Of a stretch of DNA of 64,000 bases, positions 1 through 8,470 are shown piece after piece. A program made the translations under genes and the position numbers. The notes beneath the pieces are model-generated. The model was given only the letters and a program-made list of their open reading frames with translations, was not told where the DNA came from and made no database searches. This DNA is from Phycisphaerales bacterium (GTDB taxonomy: Bacteria > Planctomycetota > Phycisphaerae > Tepidisphaerales > Tepidisphaeraceae): positions 186,001 to 250,000 of the forward strand of contig JADLCB010000003.1 of the NCBI GenBank assembly GCA_020847375.1. Direction: 5' to 3'. Each line of letters starts with the position of its first letter. Within the stretch, counting starts at the first letter, position 1.

Positions 1-226
1 CATGCAGACTGCCGATCAAGAGCAACGGCGACATGACCATGCCATAAGCGCCGTAAATTTCTTTGGTTAAATAGGCGGCAAAAATGACATCACGCCCGAA
101 ATTGCCGATGCTGACCACCGCCTGATCGGTAATCGCCCATCCACCGCGGCGCAGGATTGCGCTCAACAAGCCGCGCACGCGCGACGGTGACGGATCATCT
201 TGCAAAGGTGGGACCAAATCAGTCAT
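1..226 (-). CDS. Oligosaccharide flippase-like membrane protein, N-terminal fragment
   Basis: This is the first 75 codons of a minus-strand gene cut off by the left window edge. The ATG is at 226-224. The peptide opens with a polar stretch (MTDLVPPLQDDPSPSRVRG), followed by a segment reading WAITDQAVVSIGNFGRDVI and then AAYLTKEIYGAYGMV. That layout matches the first membrane helix region of polysaccharide export flippases of the MATE/MviN-like superfamily (Wzx-type), where 'ADQ..VS..NF' is typical. Such proteins flip lipid-linked sugars across the inner membrane. The gene is transcribed away from dnaN, so the origin-like DNA lies between the two. The assignment rests on a short N-terminus only, so the family is likely but the exact role is unknown. 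Confidence 0.55.
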   Translation of the reverse strand, partial: MTDLVPPLQDDPSPSRVRGLLSAILRRGGWAITDQAVVSIGNFGRDVIFAAYLTKEIYGAYGMVMSPLLLIGSLH

Positions 227-632
227 TGTGGTATGGTGCTGTCAGGATGGTAAAACATCGTAATACTGCTCATCGGTCGAATCGCGCACGAACATACTGC
301 CTAAATTATTTGTGGATGATCGGTGGAAAATCATGCGCATAAACCGTGGGTTGATCCTTGGTAATGCGTGCATCAGTTGTCGTCAGAACCGCTTGGCTAT
401 CAACACGTGTTCCGTATAAGTCGTGGACAAGTTGATTTCGCCTGTCAGGGGCTGTTCCTGAATCTGGGAGGTTTTCGCCACTCCCGGTCATCTTAACAGC
501 ACCACCAGGGTTAAAATCGCTGGTTATCGATATTAATCGCTCCAGACAATGAACAACTTATCCACCGTGATAGTCTGATAATAAATAATCTAAGTTATTA
601 TTGTATCTAGCTTTACCGATCTTTATTTGAAA

Positions 633-641
633 TTATCCACA
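633..641 (+). promoter_or_regulatory. Perfect DnaA box TTATCCACA
   Basis: This is an exact match to the consensus DnaA binding site. It lies 123 bases before the dnaN start and 12 bases before the CTA triplet run. Confidence 0.7.
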
Positions 642-653
642 ATACGACAATCA

Positions 654-668
654 CTACTACTACTACTA
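654..668 (+). repeat. Five tandem CTA triplets (possible DnaA-trio element)
   Basis: There are five uninterrupted CTA repeats, read as 3'-GAT-5' on the other strand. They sit between a DnaA box and an AT-rich run, as in the origin-unwinding DnaA-trio. The function is inferred from position and sequence only. Confidence 0.5.
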
Positions 669-678
669 TCTATTTAAT

Positions 679-706
679 TTGTATCTCCGAACAGTCCCGT
701 TAAAGT
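679..706 (+). promoter_or_regulatory. Possible dnaN promoter
   Basis: TTGTAT (679-684) and TAAAGT (701-706) are separated by 16 bases, about 58 bases before the dnaN ATG. Both hexamers are imperfect, so this is only a candidate. Confidence 0.25.
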
Positions 707-713
707 AACAAAT

Positions 714-727
714 CCCCTTTCGAGGGG
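714..727 (+). other. Stem-loop with TTCG tetraloop in the dnaN leader
   Basis: CCCCT (714-718) and AGGGG (723-727) pair around a TTCG loop, the unusually stable UUCG type in RNA. It ends 36 bases before the dnaN ATG, so it would sit in the dnaN 5' leader. No T-tract follows, so it is not a normal terminator. Confidence 0.4.
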
Positions 728-763
728 GCTGGGAAACAATAACCACAGGGAAAGGGTTTGTAT

Positions 764-1867
764 ATGAAAGTGATCTGCAATCGAGGCGCTTTACTCAACG
801 CGCTGGCTGTCATGGGCAACGCTGTATCGACACGCACACCCAAACCCGCACTACTGTGCGTCAAACTCAGCGCCCAAAATGACCAGTTGACGGTTACAGC
901 CACCGATCTGGAGCTGGCACTGGAAATTTTTGATAACCAGGTTGAAATCAACCAACCGGGTGAATGTCTGCTACCTGTGGACAAATTCTATAGCATCGTC
1001 CGCGAATCGATTGATGACACCATCAGCATCGAAATCGAAAATACCACCGCTCATATCAAGGGGCGCGATTCGCATTTCAAGGTTTTCACCCAGCCGGTTG
1101 ATGAATTTCCCCCAATTCCCGAATTCACCGATAAAGCCGATCTGCAGATCCAGGGTGGGGTACTCAAACGGCTGATCAACCAGACGTTGTTCGCAGCGGC
1201 CAAGGAAAGCTCACGGTACGCCTTTAATGGGGTGCTGGTCAGTGCAGCGGGAAAGAAGGTCACGCTGGTCAGTACCGATGGGCGGCGGCTGGCGCTGGCC
1301 AAGGGAGACCTTGTAACCGCCAGCGACAAAAAAGTGGGTTCGGCCATCATCCCCTGCAAAGCGCTGCAACTGGTGGATAAGCTGATTGACAACGATCAAC
1401 TGGAGGAAGTCGTTTCGATTCAGATTCGTGAAAACCGGGTGAACTTCAAAGTAGGTAACGCCACGCTGACCAGCTCGCTGATCGAGGGGCAGTTTCCTCC
1501 CTATGAAGATGTGATTCCCAAGGATGCTGACAAGAAGATGAGCGCCAATACGGCTGAATTTCTCAGTGCCATCAAACGTGCTGCCCTGCTGAGCACGGAG
1601 GAAAGCAAAGGCGTGCGGATGCAGTTCAGTAAAAATGGGTTGATTTTGACCAGCCGTTCACCCGAAGCAGGTGAAGCAACCATCAACTTCCCGTGCAAAT
1701 TTGAGGGTGATGATGTGGAAATCGGGTTTAATCCCGCCTTTCTGGTTGATACGCTGAAAGTGGTTAACAGCGACGAAATTTCCCTTGAACTTTCAGCAGC
1801 CAATCGACCGGGTCTGGTGAAAAGTGGATCTGATTTTCTCTATGTGATCATGCCGGTGAATCTTTAG
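764..1867 (+). CDS. dnaN: DNA polymerase III beta subunit (sliding clamp)
   Basis: This encodes a 367-residue beta clamp, the usual family length for three repeated domains. The dimeric ring encircles DNA and tethers DNA polymerase III and repair polymerases. The N-terminus MKVICNRGALLNAL, the internal LATDLELAL-like stretch (VTATDLELALEI), FNGVLV and STDGRRLA, and the C-terminus YVIMPVNL are all characteristic. I place the start at the ATG at 764, which has the purine-rich AGGGAAAGGG 8-17 bases before it; an upstream in-frame TTG at 758 would add only two residues. The gene follows the oriC candidate directly and is followed after 19 bases by the dciA-like gene, so the two are probably co-transcribed. 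dnaA, the usual upstream neighbour, is absent. Confidence 0.97.
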   Translation: MKVICNRGALLNALAVMGNAVSTRTPKPALLCVKLSAQNDQLTVTATDLELALEIFDNQVEINQPGECLLPVDKFYSIVRESIDDTISIEIENTTAHIKGRDSHFKVFTQPVDEFPPIPEFTDKADLQIQGGVLKRLINQTLFAAAKESSRYAFNGVLVSAAGKKVTLVSTDGRRLALAKGDLVTASDKKVGSAIIPCKALQLVDKLIDNDQLEEVVSIQIRENRVNFKVGNATLTSSLIEGQFPPYEDVIPKDADKKMSANTAEFLSAIKRAALLSTEESKGVRMQFSKNGLILTSRSPEAGEATINFPCKFEGDDVEIGFNPAFLVDTLKVVNSDEISLELSAANRPGLVKSGSDFLYVIMPVNL

Positions 1868-1886
1868 TGGATGAGACAGACCAGCG

Positions 1887-2339
1887 ATGAAACCCCGTAA
1901 ATCCGTTCCAGCCGCCAGCTCATCGCCACCCACCCGTGCGGTGTCAGTGGGTCATCCGCTGCAGAGCATCGAGCGGTTGTGGAACCATAAGCGGGCTGAC
2001 CACCATGATGCGGATCATCTCGGTGAGAATCTGGTCAGTTTCTTCAAACAGTCGGTCAAAAAACGGCAGGGAAAATTCACCGCCATTGCAGGCGCGTGGG
2101 AAAAGCTCGTACCCGAGTTTCTCTGTGATCGCTGCGCCCTGGAGAGTTTTTACCGGGGAACGTTGACAGTGATTGTTGATTCATCGGCGCATTTGTATGA
2201 GCTGAGGCAGCTCCTGCTGGCGGGGGTGGAAGATCAGCTCCGTCTGGCGTGCCGATCATCCGGTCTGCGCAAGGTTACACTTAAACCCGGGCGCTGGTAT
2301 GAAGACCGCGGGAACGGGCGCGTGCTTGATTTTGATTGA
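1887..2339 (+). CDS. DUF721 protein, likely DciA-type helicase-loading factor
   Basis: This 150-residue protein carries a DUF721 domain at about residues 45-140. Visible hallmarks are the amphipathic start LVSFFKQSVKKRQGKF, the W-K-LVP segment (AWEKLVPEFL), the strand GTLTVIVDSSAHLYEL and the end KVTLKPG. DUF721 proteins include DciA, the ancestral factor that assists DnaB helicase loading in bacteria lacking DnaC or DnaI. The residue 1-40 tail is Ser/Pro/His-rich and probably disordered. The gene starts 19 bases after dnaN, matching the dnaN-DUF721 order common in planctomycetes and actinobacteria. Assignment to DUF721 is firm; the helicase-loading role is from family knowledge and gene position. 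Confidence 0.8.
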   Translation: MKPRKSVPAASSSPPTRAVSVGHPLQSIERLWNHKRADHHDADHLGENLVSFFKQSVKKRQGKFTAIAGAWEKLVPEFLCDRCALESFYRGTLTVIVDSSAHLYELRQLLLAGVEDQLRLACRSSGLRKVTLKPGRWYEDRGNGRVLDFD

Positions 2340-2378
2340 TTGATTGATTTGAGGCGTTGCCCGCAATTCATCCGTGCA

Positions 2379-3080
2379 TCACTTGAAGTGCAGCTCACCA
2401 AAATACTGAGGTTGATGAAAGTTTGGCGGGCCACCGATCATGCTCCAGCAGGCGTAGTGGGGCAGGCCGGATAGCTCAGCACATTTATAAAAATTACCGC
2501 GCGCTTTCCAACCCGATTGAATTATCGCGCTTCCGGTTTGCTGCGCAATCCAGTCGAGGCCGATGCGCGCCCCCAACGTCCAGTCCTGGGTTGCAGCCGT
2601 CTGGTTTTTAACATCGTCAGAACTGAGCGACGGATAAGTCAGCACGTGCGCTAAATCGGCTGGTTCAATGACGCGAAAACGGGCAAAACCGTCGTTCGTC
2701 CGTGTGGCATCTTCGATGAAGTAGCACAGCAGAACGCCGCGGCAATTAAATTCAAAATTGAGATAACCCGGTTGACGCGGATCAGGCTGAAAGAAAAATT
2801 CGACACAGCTATCCTCGCAGACCATCGAACCCAAAGCCGCGTGGCGGGCGGTGACATTTTTTTCGCCAATGACACGATATTGCAGATAAAGCGCCTGGTC
2901 ATCATGGACAAGTCGCACCTGCACCTGCGGCCGATTGGCCGAACTGCTCGGCAGAAAGCGATCGATTGGCGCAGCAACCACACCCGCCCAGGCGGCGTGT
3001 TGCCAGTTCGTCAGTGCCTCGGTTGGAATCGTACGTTGTTCGACGGTGTAAATCTTCGGTGCAAGGTCAGGTTTAGTCAT
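2379..3080 (-). CDS. CBM9-like carbohydrate-binding protein
   Basis: This is a 233-residue protein made almost wholly of one CBM9-like (DOMON-type) beta-sandwich. Recognisable parts are VQVRLVHDDQALYLQYRV early on, the EDSCVEFFFQPDP motif (metal/ligand-edge strand), GYLNFEFNCRGVL and the end PHYACWSMIGGPPNFHQPQYFGEL, which recur in stand-alone CBM9-like proteins. No signal peptide is visible, so it may act in the cytoplasm or be exported another way. Its ATG overlaps the last 8 bases of the upstream PEP-CTERM gene, so translation is probably coupled. It likely binds sugars linked to the neighbouring arabinose and polysaccharide genes; the ligand is unknown. Confidence 0.75.
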   Translation of the reverse strand: MTKPDLAPKIYTVEQRTIPTEALTNWQHAAWAGVVAAPIDRFLPSSSANRPQVQVRLVHDDQALYLQYRVIGEKNVTARHAALGSMVCEDSCVEFFFQPDPRQPGYLNFEFNCRGVLLCYFIEDATRTNDGFARFRVIEPADLAHVLTYPSLSSDDVKNQTAATQDWTLGARIGLDWIAQQTGSAIIQSGWKARGNFYKCAELSGLPHYACWSMIGGPPNFHQPQYFGELHFK

Positions 3081-4230
3081 GAGTGTTCAAAGAGTGCGAC
3101 TTTGTGCAACGGTTGCGACTACGGCGCAGCAAACCGATTCCCAGCATGATCGGCAGCAGTAGTGACGCCGGTTCGGGAACAAACTCAAAAGAAATCAATC
3201 GATTGGCGCTCAGTGGGTCGTTACCGGCGTTGTTATCCACAACACCCAGGATAACCCAGCTACCGTTGGCGAGCTGCGGCCCCAGTGCCAGACCCTCAAG
3301 ATTGCCCAAAGAGCCACCCAAAGCCGTTTTATTCGACCAAAGCAATGTTTTGGTGACGCTGGTATAGGTCTGGCCGATTAATGAAGACAGCCCGGAGACA
3401 TCCGTTGCCCCCTGCGGATCAACCAGATAGATGCGCGTTTGATAGCTGCTGGAGAGATCCCACAAACCACTTTTAGCAAAAGAGCGCTCCAGTGTCAGCA
3501 GCCGGCCATCGGGCAACACGACCATATCCGCCAGCCCGCTGCGACTGGTCGTACCGCTGGTTGTGCGCGGGCCATCATTGATTGAATCGTGAATCGGCGC
3601 GGTGGTGTACGCGTATTGTGGGCCAGCCGAGACGGGATTGTTCAGATCAAAATGCTGCAGGCGAATGGTCGTACCGTTACTGGGAGTGGAGAGCGCGCCA
3701 TCAACACTCAGAGCTTCTTCATTGCCCGTCCAGAGACTCTGGCCGCGGCGCGAGAGTGCTTCCAAGCCAAGATTCGTCTGACGATTGGTATAAACCGACG
3801 GCAGGGGCAGCGTGCCCATCAAAGCGCCGGTGGTGAGGTTGTATTGCCGGATCGAAGGCGTTGCCTCTTCGCTGGCGTAAACGCTTTGACCACCGGCAGC
3901 CAGAGCAATGCCTTCAAAATCTTTGCTTTCGCTGAGTGTCAGCCCGCCAGCAACCGATTTGGCTGAGATTGACCCGTCAGAATTAAAATTGACACTCAAT
4001 TTGACCAGCTTGTCGCTGTTGTCCATGATCGACCAGAAGGTGTTGCCACCGGCGTAGGTGATCCCGCTCAAGCCTTGAATGGTGAATGAGGCATTATTCT
4101 GATCGGTTGCGGTGTTGGTGGGCAGCGTGGTGATAGTACGCTGAATCAATGTTTGAGCACTGGCTGAGCTGACCGAACCGAGGAGAAGAACAACGCCCGT
4201 TAGCGCCATGGCGCCAGAAATACGACTCAT
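3073..4230 (-). CDS. Secreted esterase-like phytase-family protein with PEP-CTERM anchor
   Basis: This 385-residue protein has a signal peptide (MSRISGAMALTGVVLLLGSVSSASAQ), a beta-propeller-type 'esterase-like activity of phytase' domain, and a C-terminal PEP-CTERM sorting signal. The domain is marked by LSGITYAGGNTFWSIMDNSD, DFEGIALA, GLEALSRRGQSLW and GNLEGLALGP. The sorting signal is VPEPASLLLPIMLGIGLLRR followed by Arg/Lys. PEP-CTERM proteins are processed by exosortase at the envelope; no exosortase gene is in this window. The start at 4230 is preceded by AGGAAGGG; a longer frame to 4320 lacks a sensible signal peptide. It overlaps the CBM9-like gene downstream. The substrate is unknown. 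Confidence 0.8.
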   Translation of the reverse strand: MSRISGAMALTGVVLLLGSVSSASAQTLIQRTITTLPTNTATDQNNASFTIQGLSGITYAGGNTFWSIMDNSDKLVKLSVNFNSDGSISAKSVAGGLTLSESKDFEGIALAAGGQSVYASEEATPSIRQYNLTTGALMGTLPLPSVYTNRQTNLGLEALSRRGQSLWTGNEEALSVDGALSTPSNGTTIRLQHFDLNNPVSAGPQYAYTTAPIHDSINDGPRTTSGTTSRSGLADMVVLPDGRLLTLERSFAKSGLWDLSSSYQTRIYLVDPQGATDVSGLSSLIGQTYTSVTKTLLWSNKTALGGSLGNLEGLALGPQLANGSWVILGVVDNNAGNDPLSANRLISFEFVPEPASLLLPIMLGIGLLRRSRNRCTKSHSLNTHD

Positions 4231-4340
4231 ATACGCCCTTCCTGAAACAAAACAAAATAATACAACTAAACAGTTGCGTTTTGCGCGCACTGTCCACATT
4301 TTGCAATTCCAGCATACCACGAATTATGACAAAAAAAAGA

Positions 4341-5048
4341 TTATTTTGTCTTCTGGCCGTAATACGCCCCCGGGCCATGTTTTCGGAAAAAATGCTTGTT
4401 GAGCAGCGGTTGCGGGATGCCGGCCAGTTGCGGATTTAATTGCAGGCTGGCCAGCGCCATCCGGGCGGAAAACTCCAGCACAATCGAATTTTCAATCGCT
4501 GCGGCAATCGATGGCCCCCAGGTAAACGGCGCATGGCTGGCGACCAGCACACCGGGAACCTGGACAGGATCGATGTTGCTTTTTGTGAAAGTCTCAACGA
4601 TCGCCCGGGCGGTGTTCAACTCGTAATCCGTGTCGATTTCTTGTGCAGTTAAGGGACGGGTGACAGGGACAGCCCCATAAAAATTATCCGCGTGGGTTGT
4701 ACCGAAACAGGGGATTGGCTGGTGCGCCTGAGCGAAGCTGGTGGCGCAGGCTGAATGGGTATGAACAACCCCGCTGATGGAAGGGAAGGATTGATACAGG
4801 TGCAGGTGGGTCGGGGTGTCGGATGAGGGGCGGGCGGTTCCTTCGATAATGCGGCCGGAGGCGATTTCCAATACAACAATATCATCGGCGGACAGACGGT
4901 CATAAGGAACACCGCTGGGTTTGATCGCCATGACACCGGCAGCACGGTCGGCGGCACTGGCGTTGCCCCAGGTCAATACCACCAGCCCAGCCTTGACCAG
5001 ATCCAGATTGGCTTGGCAGGCGAGTTGTTTCAGTGCGGCGTAAGACAT
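4341..5048 (-). CDS. araD: L-ribulose-5-phosphate 4-epimerase
   Basis: This 235-residue class II aldolase-fold enzyme converts L-ribulose 5-phosphate to D-xylulose 5-phosphate, the last step of arabinose catabolism. Zinc ligands are seen as His96 and His98 in the HTHS motif and His172 in SHAPF. Asp77 lies in SSDTPTHLHLY, Asp121 in THADNFYG, and the tyrosine pair 229-230 is in the terminal GAYYGQK. These match the catalytic set known for AraD of similar length. It is the last gene of araB-araA-araD, 76 bases after araA. An inverted repeat GCAATGG/CCATTGC lies in that gap and may affect relative expression. Confidence 0.95.
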   Translation of the reverse strand: MSYAALKQLACQANLDLVKAGLVVLTWGNASAADRAAGVMAIKPSGVPYDRLSADDIVVLEIASGRIIEGTARPSSDTPTHLHLYQSFPSISGVVHTHSACATSFAQAHQPIPCFGTTHADNFYGAVPVTRPLTAQEIDTDYELNTARAIVETFTKSNIDPVQVPGVLVASHAPFTWGPSIAAAIENSIVLEFSARMALASLQLNPQLAGIPQPLLNKHFFRKHGPGAYYGQKTK

Positions 5049-5124
5049 TGATAGCGCTCGATTCGTTCAAAAAGGTGGCAATGGTTGGACGTTTGCCATT
5101 GCGCAATTGTTATGACCACGCATT

Positions 5125-6630
5125 TTACAACCCGCGGGCTAGGTGATAATAAATTTCACCAAGGCGCAGATCCTGTAGAAAACGGTTCAATTCGGTCTGC
5201 TGGTCAATGACGACAATTTCAATGTCAGCCATCGTAGCCAAATCGCGCAGGTGCTCGGTGTTGACCGCGTAACTGAAGCTGGTGTGATGGGCACCACCAG
5301 CATGAATCCAGGCAGCACAGGCGGTCTGGAAGTCAGGCCGCGTGCGCCAGACAGCGCGGGCGACAGGCAGCTTGGGCAGAGGAGCTGGTGGAACCACAAC
5401 ATCGATCTCACCGACGATCAGGCGGAAGCGGTTGCCCAGATCGATCAGGGAGGCATTGATCGCCCGACCGGCGGGTGCATCAAAGACCAGACGGGCAGGG
5501 TCAGCCTTTGCACCAATGCCCAGCGGATGAACCTGCAGCGACGGTTGGCCAGCGGCGATCGACGGGCAGATTTCCAACATATGTGCGCCCAAGACCAGAT
5601 GATTGCCCGGCTCGAGATGATAAGTGTAATCTTCCATGAACGAGACACCGCCCTTGAGGTCAGCATCCATCACTTTCATGGCGCGTACCAAGGCAGCGGT
5701 TTTCCAGTCTCCCTCGCCGCCAAAACCGTAACCGTCAGCCATCAGGCGCTGAACCGCCAGGCCCGGCAACTGGGTCAGGCCATGCAGGTCTTCAAAGGTA
5801 TCGGTGAAGGCGCTGAACTGACCCTGTTCCAGAAACGCGCGCAGGCCCAGCTCGATACGCGCCGCCTGGCGTACGCTGGTATGACGGGCGCCCCCTTTGC
5901 GCAAGTCAGCCGCGATGGTGTAGCAATTTTCATATTCGGCAACGAGTTGATCCACCGCTGCATCTGTGACATGGTTGACAAGCGCCACCAGATCGCCCAC
6001 GCCGTAGGTGTTGACGGAAAACCCCAACGCTGCTTCAGCCGAGACCTTGTTGCCTTCAGTGACAGCCACATAGCGCATGTTGTCGCCAAAACGGGCCACT
6101 TTCAGATGTTGAAGCTCATCCCAGCCCCGCGCTGCCCGCATCCAGGTCCCCAGCGACGCCTGCGTTGATGGATCCGACCAGTGCCCCACAACGACCTTGC
6201 GCTGAAGGCGCAAACGGGTGTGCAGAAACCCTGCCTCACGGTCGCCATGTGCGGCTTGGTTGAGGTTCATGAAGTCCATGTCGATATCCGCCCAGGGGAG
6301 ATCGCGGTTGAACTGGGTATGCAGATGCACGAGTGGTTTACGCAAGGCGGTCAGGCCGGCGATCCACATCTTGGCGGGGGAAAAAGTGTGCATCCACACG
6401 ATCAAACCGGCGCAGGTATCCGCTGCACTGGCCTGCTGGCAGAGCTGGCGGATGGCGTCGGGTGTGGTAAGCACGGGTTTGTGAACGATGCGGGCGGGCA
6501 ACTGGCCGCTGGCGTTGAGCGCATCGACAATCTGGCGTGAGTTGACGCCGACCTGTTCGATGGCAGCCGGGCCGTAAAGATGTTGGCTGCCGGTGGCAAA
6601 CCAGAATTCGATCGGGCGAAGATTTTTCAT
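5125..6630 (-). CDS. araA: L-arabinose isomerase
   Basis: This 501-residue enzyme is the normal length of bacterial AraA, which interconverts L-arabinose and L-ribulose with a divalent metal. The manganese-binding residues fall at the E. coli positions: Glu306 (GGEGDWK), Glu333 (SFMEDYTYH) and His350 (VLGAHMLE). The N-terminal [13 protein letters not shown] and the [10 protein letters not shown] segment are also typical. The gene lies 49 bases after araB on the same strand and is followed by araD. The cytoplasmic product should be a homo-oligomer. Confidence 0.97.
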   Translation of the reverse strand: MKNLRPIEFWFATGSQHLYGPAAIEQVGVNSRQIVDALNASGQLPARIVHKPVLTTPDAIRQLCQQASAADTCAGLIVWMHTFSPAKMWIAGLTALRKPLVHLHTQFNRDLPWADIDMDFMNLNQAAHGDREAGFLHTRLRLQRKVVVGHWSDPSTQASLGTWMRAARGWDELQHLKVARFGDNMRYVAVTEGNKVSAEAALGFSVNTYGVGDLVALVNHVTDAAVDQLVAEYENCYTIAADLRKGGARHTSVRQAARIELGLRAFLEQGQFSAFTDTFEDLHGLTQLPGLAVQRLMADGYGFGGEGDWKTAALVRAMKVMDADLKGGVSFMEDYTYHLEPGNHLVLGAHMLEICPSIAAGQPSLQVHPLGIGAKADPARLVFDAPAGRAINASLIDLGNRFRLIVGEIDVVVPPAPLPKLPVARAVWRTRPDFQTACAAWIHAGGAHHTSFSYAVNTEHLRDLATMADIEIVVIDQQTELNRFLQDLRLGEIYYHLARGL

Positions 6631-6679
6631 GTCTATTTCCTGAAAAAGGTCGGACGGGCTGATTCAGTCAACAACAAAT

Positions 6680-8380
6680 CTATGACTTTTTACTGGCCAG
6701 CGCCGCATCACGGATAATCAGCAGCTCTTTCATCACGTCACTTAGTTGGGCGGTGTGGCCCGCGATACCAAAAGCATCATGCAGGCGCAGGTAGAGCTGG
6801 TACAGTTTTTCATAAATCGCTGCCCGGGCGGGGTCAGGCTGGAAGATGCGCGACTGGACAGCGGTCATCTTCTCGATCGCCTGTTCAAAGCGATCGTAAC
6901 CGCCGGATTGTTGACCGGCGACGACCGCACCAGCCATGGCAGCGCCAAGAGCGCAGGTCTGGGTGCTGCGGGAAATGGCGATGGGACGGTTGGTGACATC
7001 AGCGTAGATTTGCATGGTCAACGGGCTGCGGGCAGCGATGCCGCCGCAGTTGACGATGCGCTGAACCGGCACGTCATATTTTTCCAGTCGTTCGATGATG
7101 ACCCGCGCGCCCATGGCGGTGGCTTCGAGCAACGAGCGGTAGATTTCCGCCGGTGTGCTGGCCAGGGTTAAACCGACGATCAGGCCGGTGAGGCGCTGAT
7201 CGACCAGAACGGTGCGATTGCCGTTCATCCAGTCCAGTGTCAATAAACCACTTTCGCCGGGGGAGAGTTTTTCCGCCCCCGCGGTCAGCGCCTCGTGTGA
7301 AGCGGCGCTAGTGCCGCCGGGCTGGATGGTTTTCACAAACCAGTTGAAAATATCCCCAACCGCCGACTGGCCGGCTTCCAGGCCGAAGTATTCCGGCAGG
7401 ACCGACTCGGGGACAATCCCGCAAAGTCCGGGGATATCCGCCAGTTTCTGTTTCATCGGGCTGACCATGATATCGCAGGTGCTGGTACCGATGATCTTCA
7501 CGAGCGTGCCCGTGCCAATGCCAGCCCCGACAGCGCCCAGATGCGCATCAAACGCGCCGATGGCGATGGGAATACCAGCCGGTAAACCCAGCCGACTCGC
7601 CCATTGGCTGGTCAATCCACCGGCTGATTCAGCAATCGACCAGGCACGATCAGGCAGCGTCTGGCGCACGCGCGCCAGGCGCGGATCGAGTTGCGACAGG
7701 AAATCCACATCGGGATAACCACCCCACTGCTGATTAAAAAAGGCTTTGTGACCGGCAGCACAGATGCTGCGTTTGAGCGCGGCGGGGTTGGTCGAACCGG
7801 TCAGCAGGGCTGGAATCCAGTCGGCCAGTTCGACCCAGGTATAAGCAGCGTCAAATACCTCGGGCGCGACGCGGGCGCAGCGCAGAATCTTGGCCCAGAA
7901 CCATTCTGATGAATAGCGCCCGCCACATTTGGCCAGATAGTGCGGACGATGACGGGCAGCGGTTTGGGTGAGTTGTTCGGCTTCGGCGTGAGAAGTGTGA
8001 TCCTTCCACAACCAGACCATGGCGTGGAGGTTTTTTTGGAATTGTTCATTCAATCCCAGCGGCGTGCCGGTTTGATCGACGGGGATCGGCGTGCTGCCGG
8101 TGGTATCAACGCCGATACCGATCACGCGCGACGCGGAAAAATGTTGATCCTGACTGGCCTGCTGCAAAGCGCCGATGATCGTTTTTTCAATGCCCGTGAC
8201 GTAATCCGCTGGATGCTGGCGCGCCAGATCGGGATCGGCCGAATCCAGCAGTATTCCCGCCTGGCCGTGCTGATATTCCCAGATGGATGAACCCAGCTCG
8301 CGTCCATCGGAGACATCGACCACCAGGGCGCGAACCGAATTCGTTCCAAAATCAAGACCGATGGTGTAGTGACGGGACAT
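6680..8380 (-). CDS. araB: L-ribulokinase
   Basis: This FGGY-family sugar kinase is about 566 residues when started at the ATG at 8380, which has GAGAGG just upstream; a longer frame starts at 8419. It phosphorylates L-ribulose to L-ribulose 5-phosphate. The N-terminal phosphate-binding GLDFGTNSVRALVVDV, the IGVDTTGSTPIPVD strand, the GAFDAHLGAVGAG segment and the C-terminal adenosine motif CGGIAARSPLTMQIYADV are all present. The length and the long insert fit AraB rather than glycerol or xylulose kinases. It heads the araB-araA-araD cluster; the region upstream holds a candidate promoter and inverted repeats, so arabinose-responsive repression is likely. Confidence 0.95.
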   Translation of the reverse strand: MSRHYTIGLDFGTNSVRALVVDVSDGRELGSSIWEYQHGQAGILLDSADPDLARQHPADYVTGIEKTIIGALQQASQDQHFSASRVIGIGVDTTGSTPIPVDQTGTPLGLNEQFQKNLHAMVWLWKDHTSHAEAEQLTQTAARHRPHYLAKCGGRYSSEWFWAKILRCARVAPEVFDAAYTWVELADWIPALLTGSTNPAALKRSICAAGHKAFFNQQWGGYPDVDFLSQLDPRLARVRQTLPDRAWSIAESAGGLTSQWASRLGLPAGIPIAIGAFDAHLGAVGAGIGTGTLVKIIGTSTCDIMVSPMKQKLADIPGLCGIVPESVLPEYFGLEAGQSAVGDIFNWFVKTIQPGGTSAASHEALTAGAEKLSPGESGLLTLDWMNGNRTVLVDQRLTGLIVGLTLASTPAEIYRSLLEATAMGARVIIERLEKYDVPVQRIVNCGGIAARSPLTMQIYADVTNRPIAISRSTQTCALGAAMAGAVVAGQQSGGYDRFEQAIEKMTAVQSRIFQPDPARAAIYEKLYQLYLRLHDAFGIAGHTAQLSDVMKELLIIRDAALASKKS

Positions 8381-8430
8381 GAATAACCTCTCTTTTTTCT
8401 GAAATTGATGCGCACTCAAGCAAGGTGTTT

Positions 8431-8458
8431 ACCATACGAAAATAAGGAGTTCTGACAA
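8431..8458 (-). promoter_or_regulatory. Candidate araBAD promoter
   Basis: On the minus strand TTGTCA (8458-8453) and TATGGT (8436-8431) are separated by 16 bases, about 50 bases before the araB ATG. The spacing is good and the hexamers are near consensus. Palindromic sites lie directly upstream. Confidence 0.5.
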
Positions 8459-8470
8459 GGCCGTACGAGG

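Larger units (their letters stand above)
227..763. other. Candidate replication origin (oriC) upstream of dnaN
   Basis: This is a gene-free stretch that becomes strongly AT-rich from about 500. It holds a perfect DnaA box TTATCCACA at 633-641, a one-mismatch box TTATCCACC at 558-566 and a one-mismatch reverse box TGTGGATGA at 311-319. Twelve bases after the perfect box there are five tandem CTA triplets (654-668), followed by the T/A-rich run TCTATTTAATTTG. A DnaA box followed by CTA/GAT triplets resembles the DnaA-trio unwinding element described for bacterial origins. Placement next to dnaN and near a parB/parS locus supports the call. The short ORFs possible here (157-342 and 306-491) have no protein-like features. 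No dnaA is visible in the window. Confidence 0.6.

Noticed and set aside
157-491. Short ORFs on both strands in the origin region
   Set aside because: They overlap each other or the flippase start, lack ribosome sites and show no protein-like pattern.
5251-6168. 305-codon open frame on the plus strand opposite araA
   Set aside because: It is antisense to a fully supported enzyme and has shadow-like composition.
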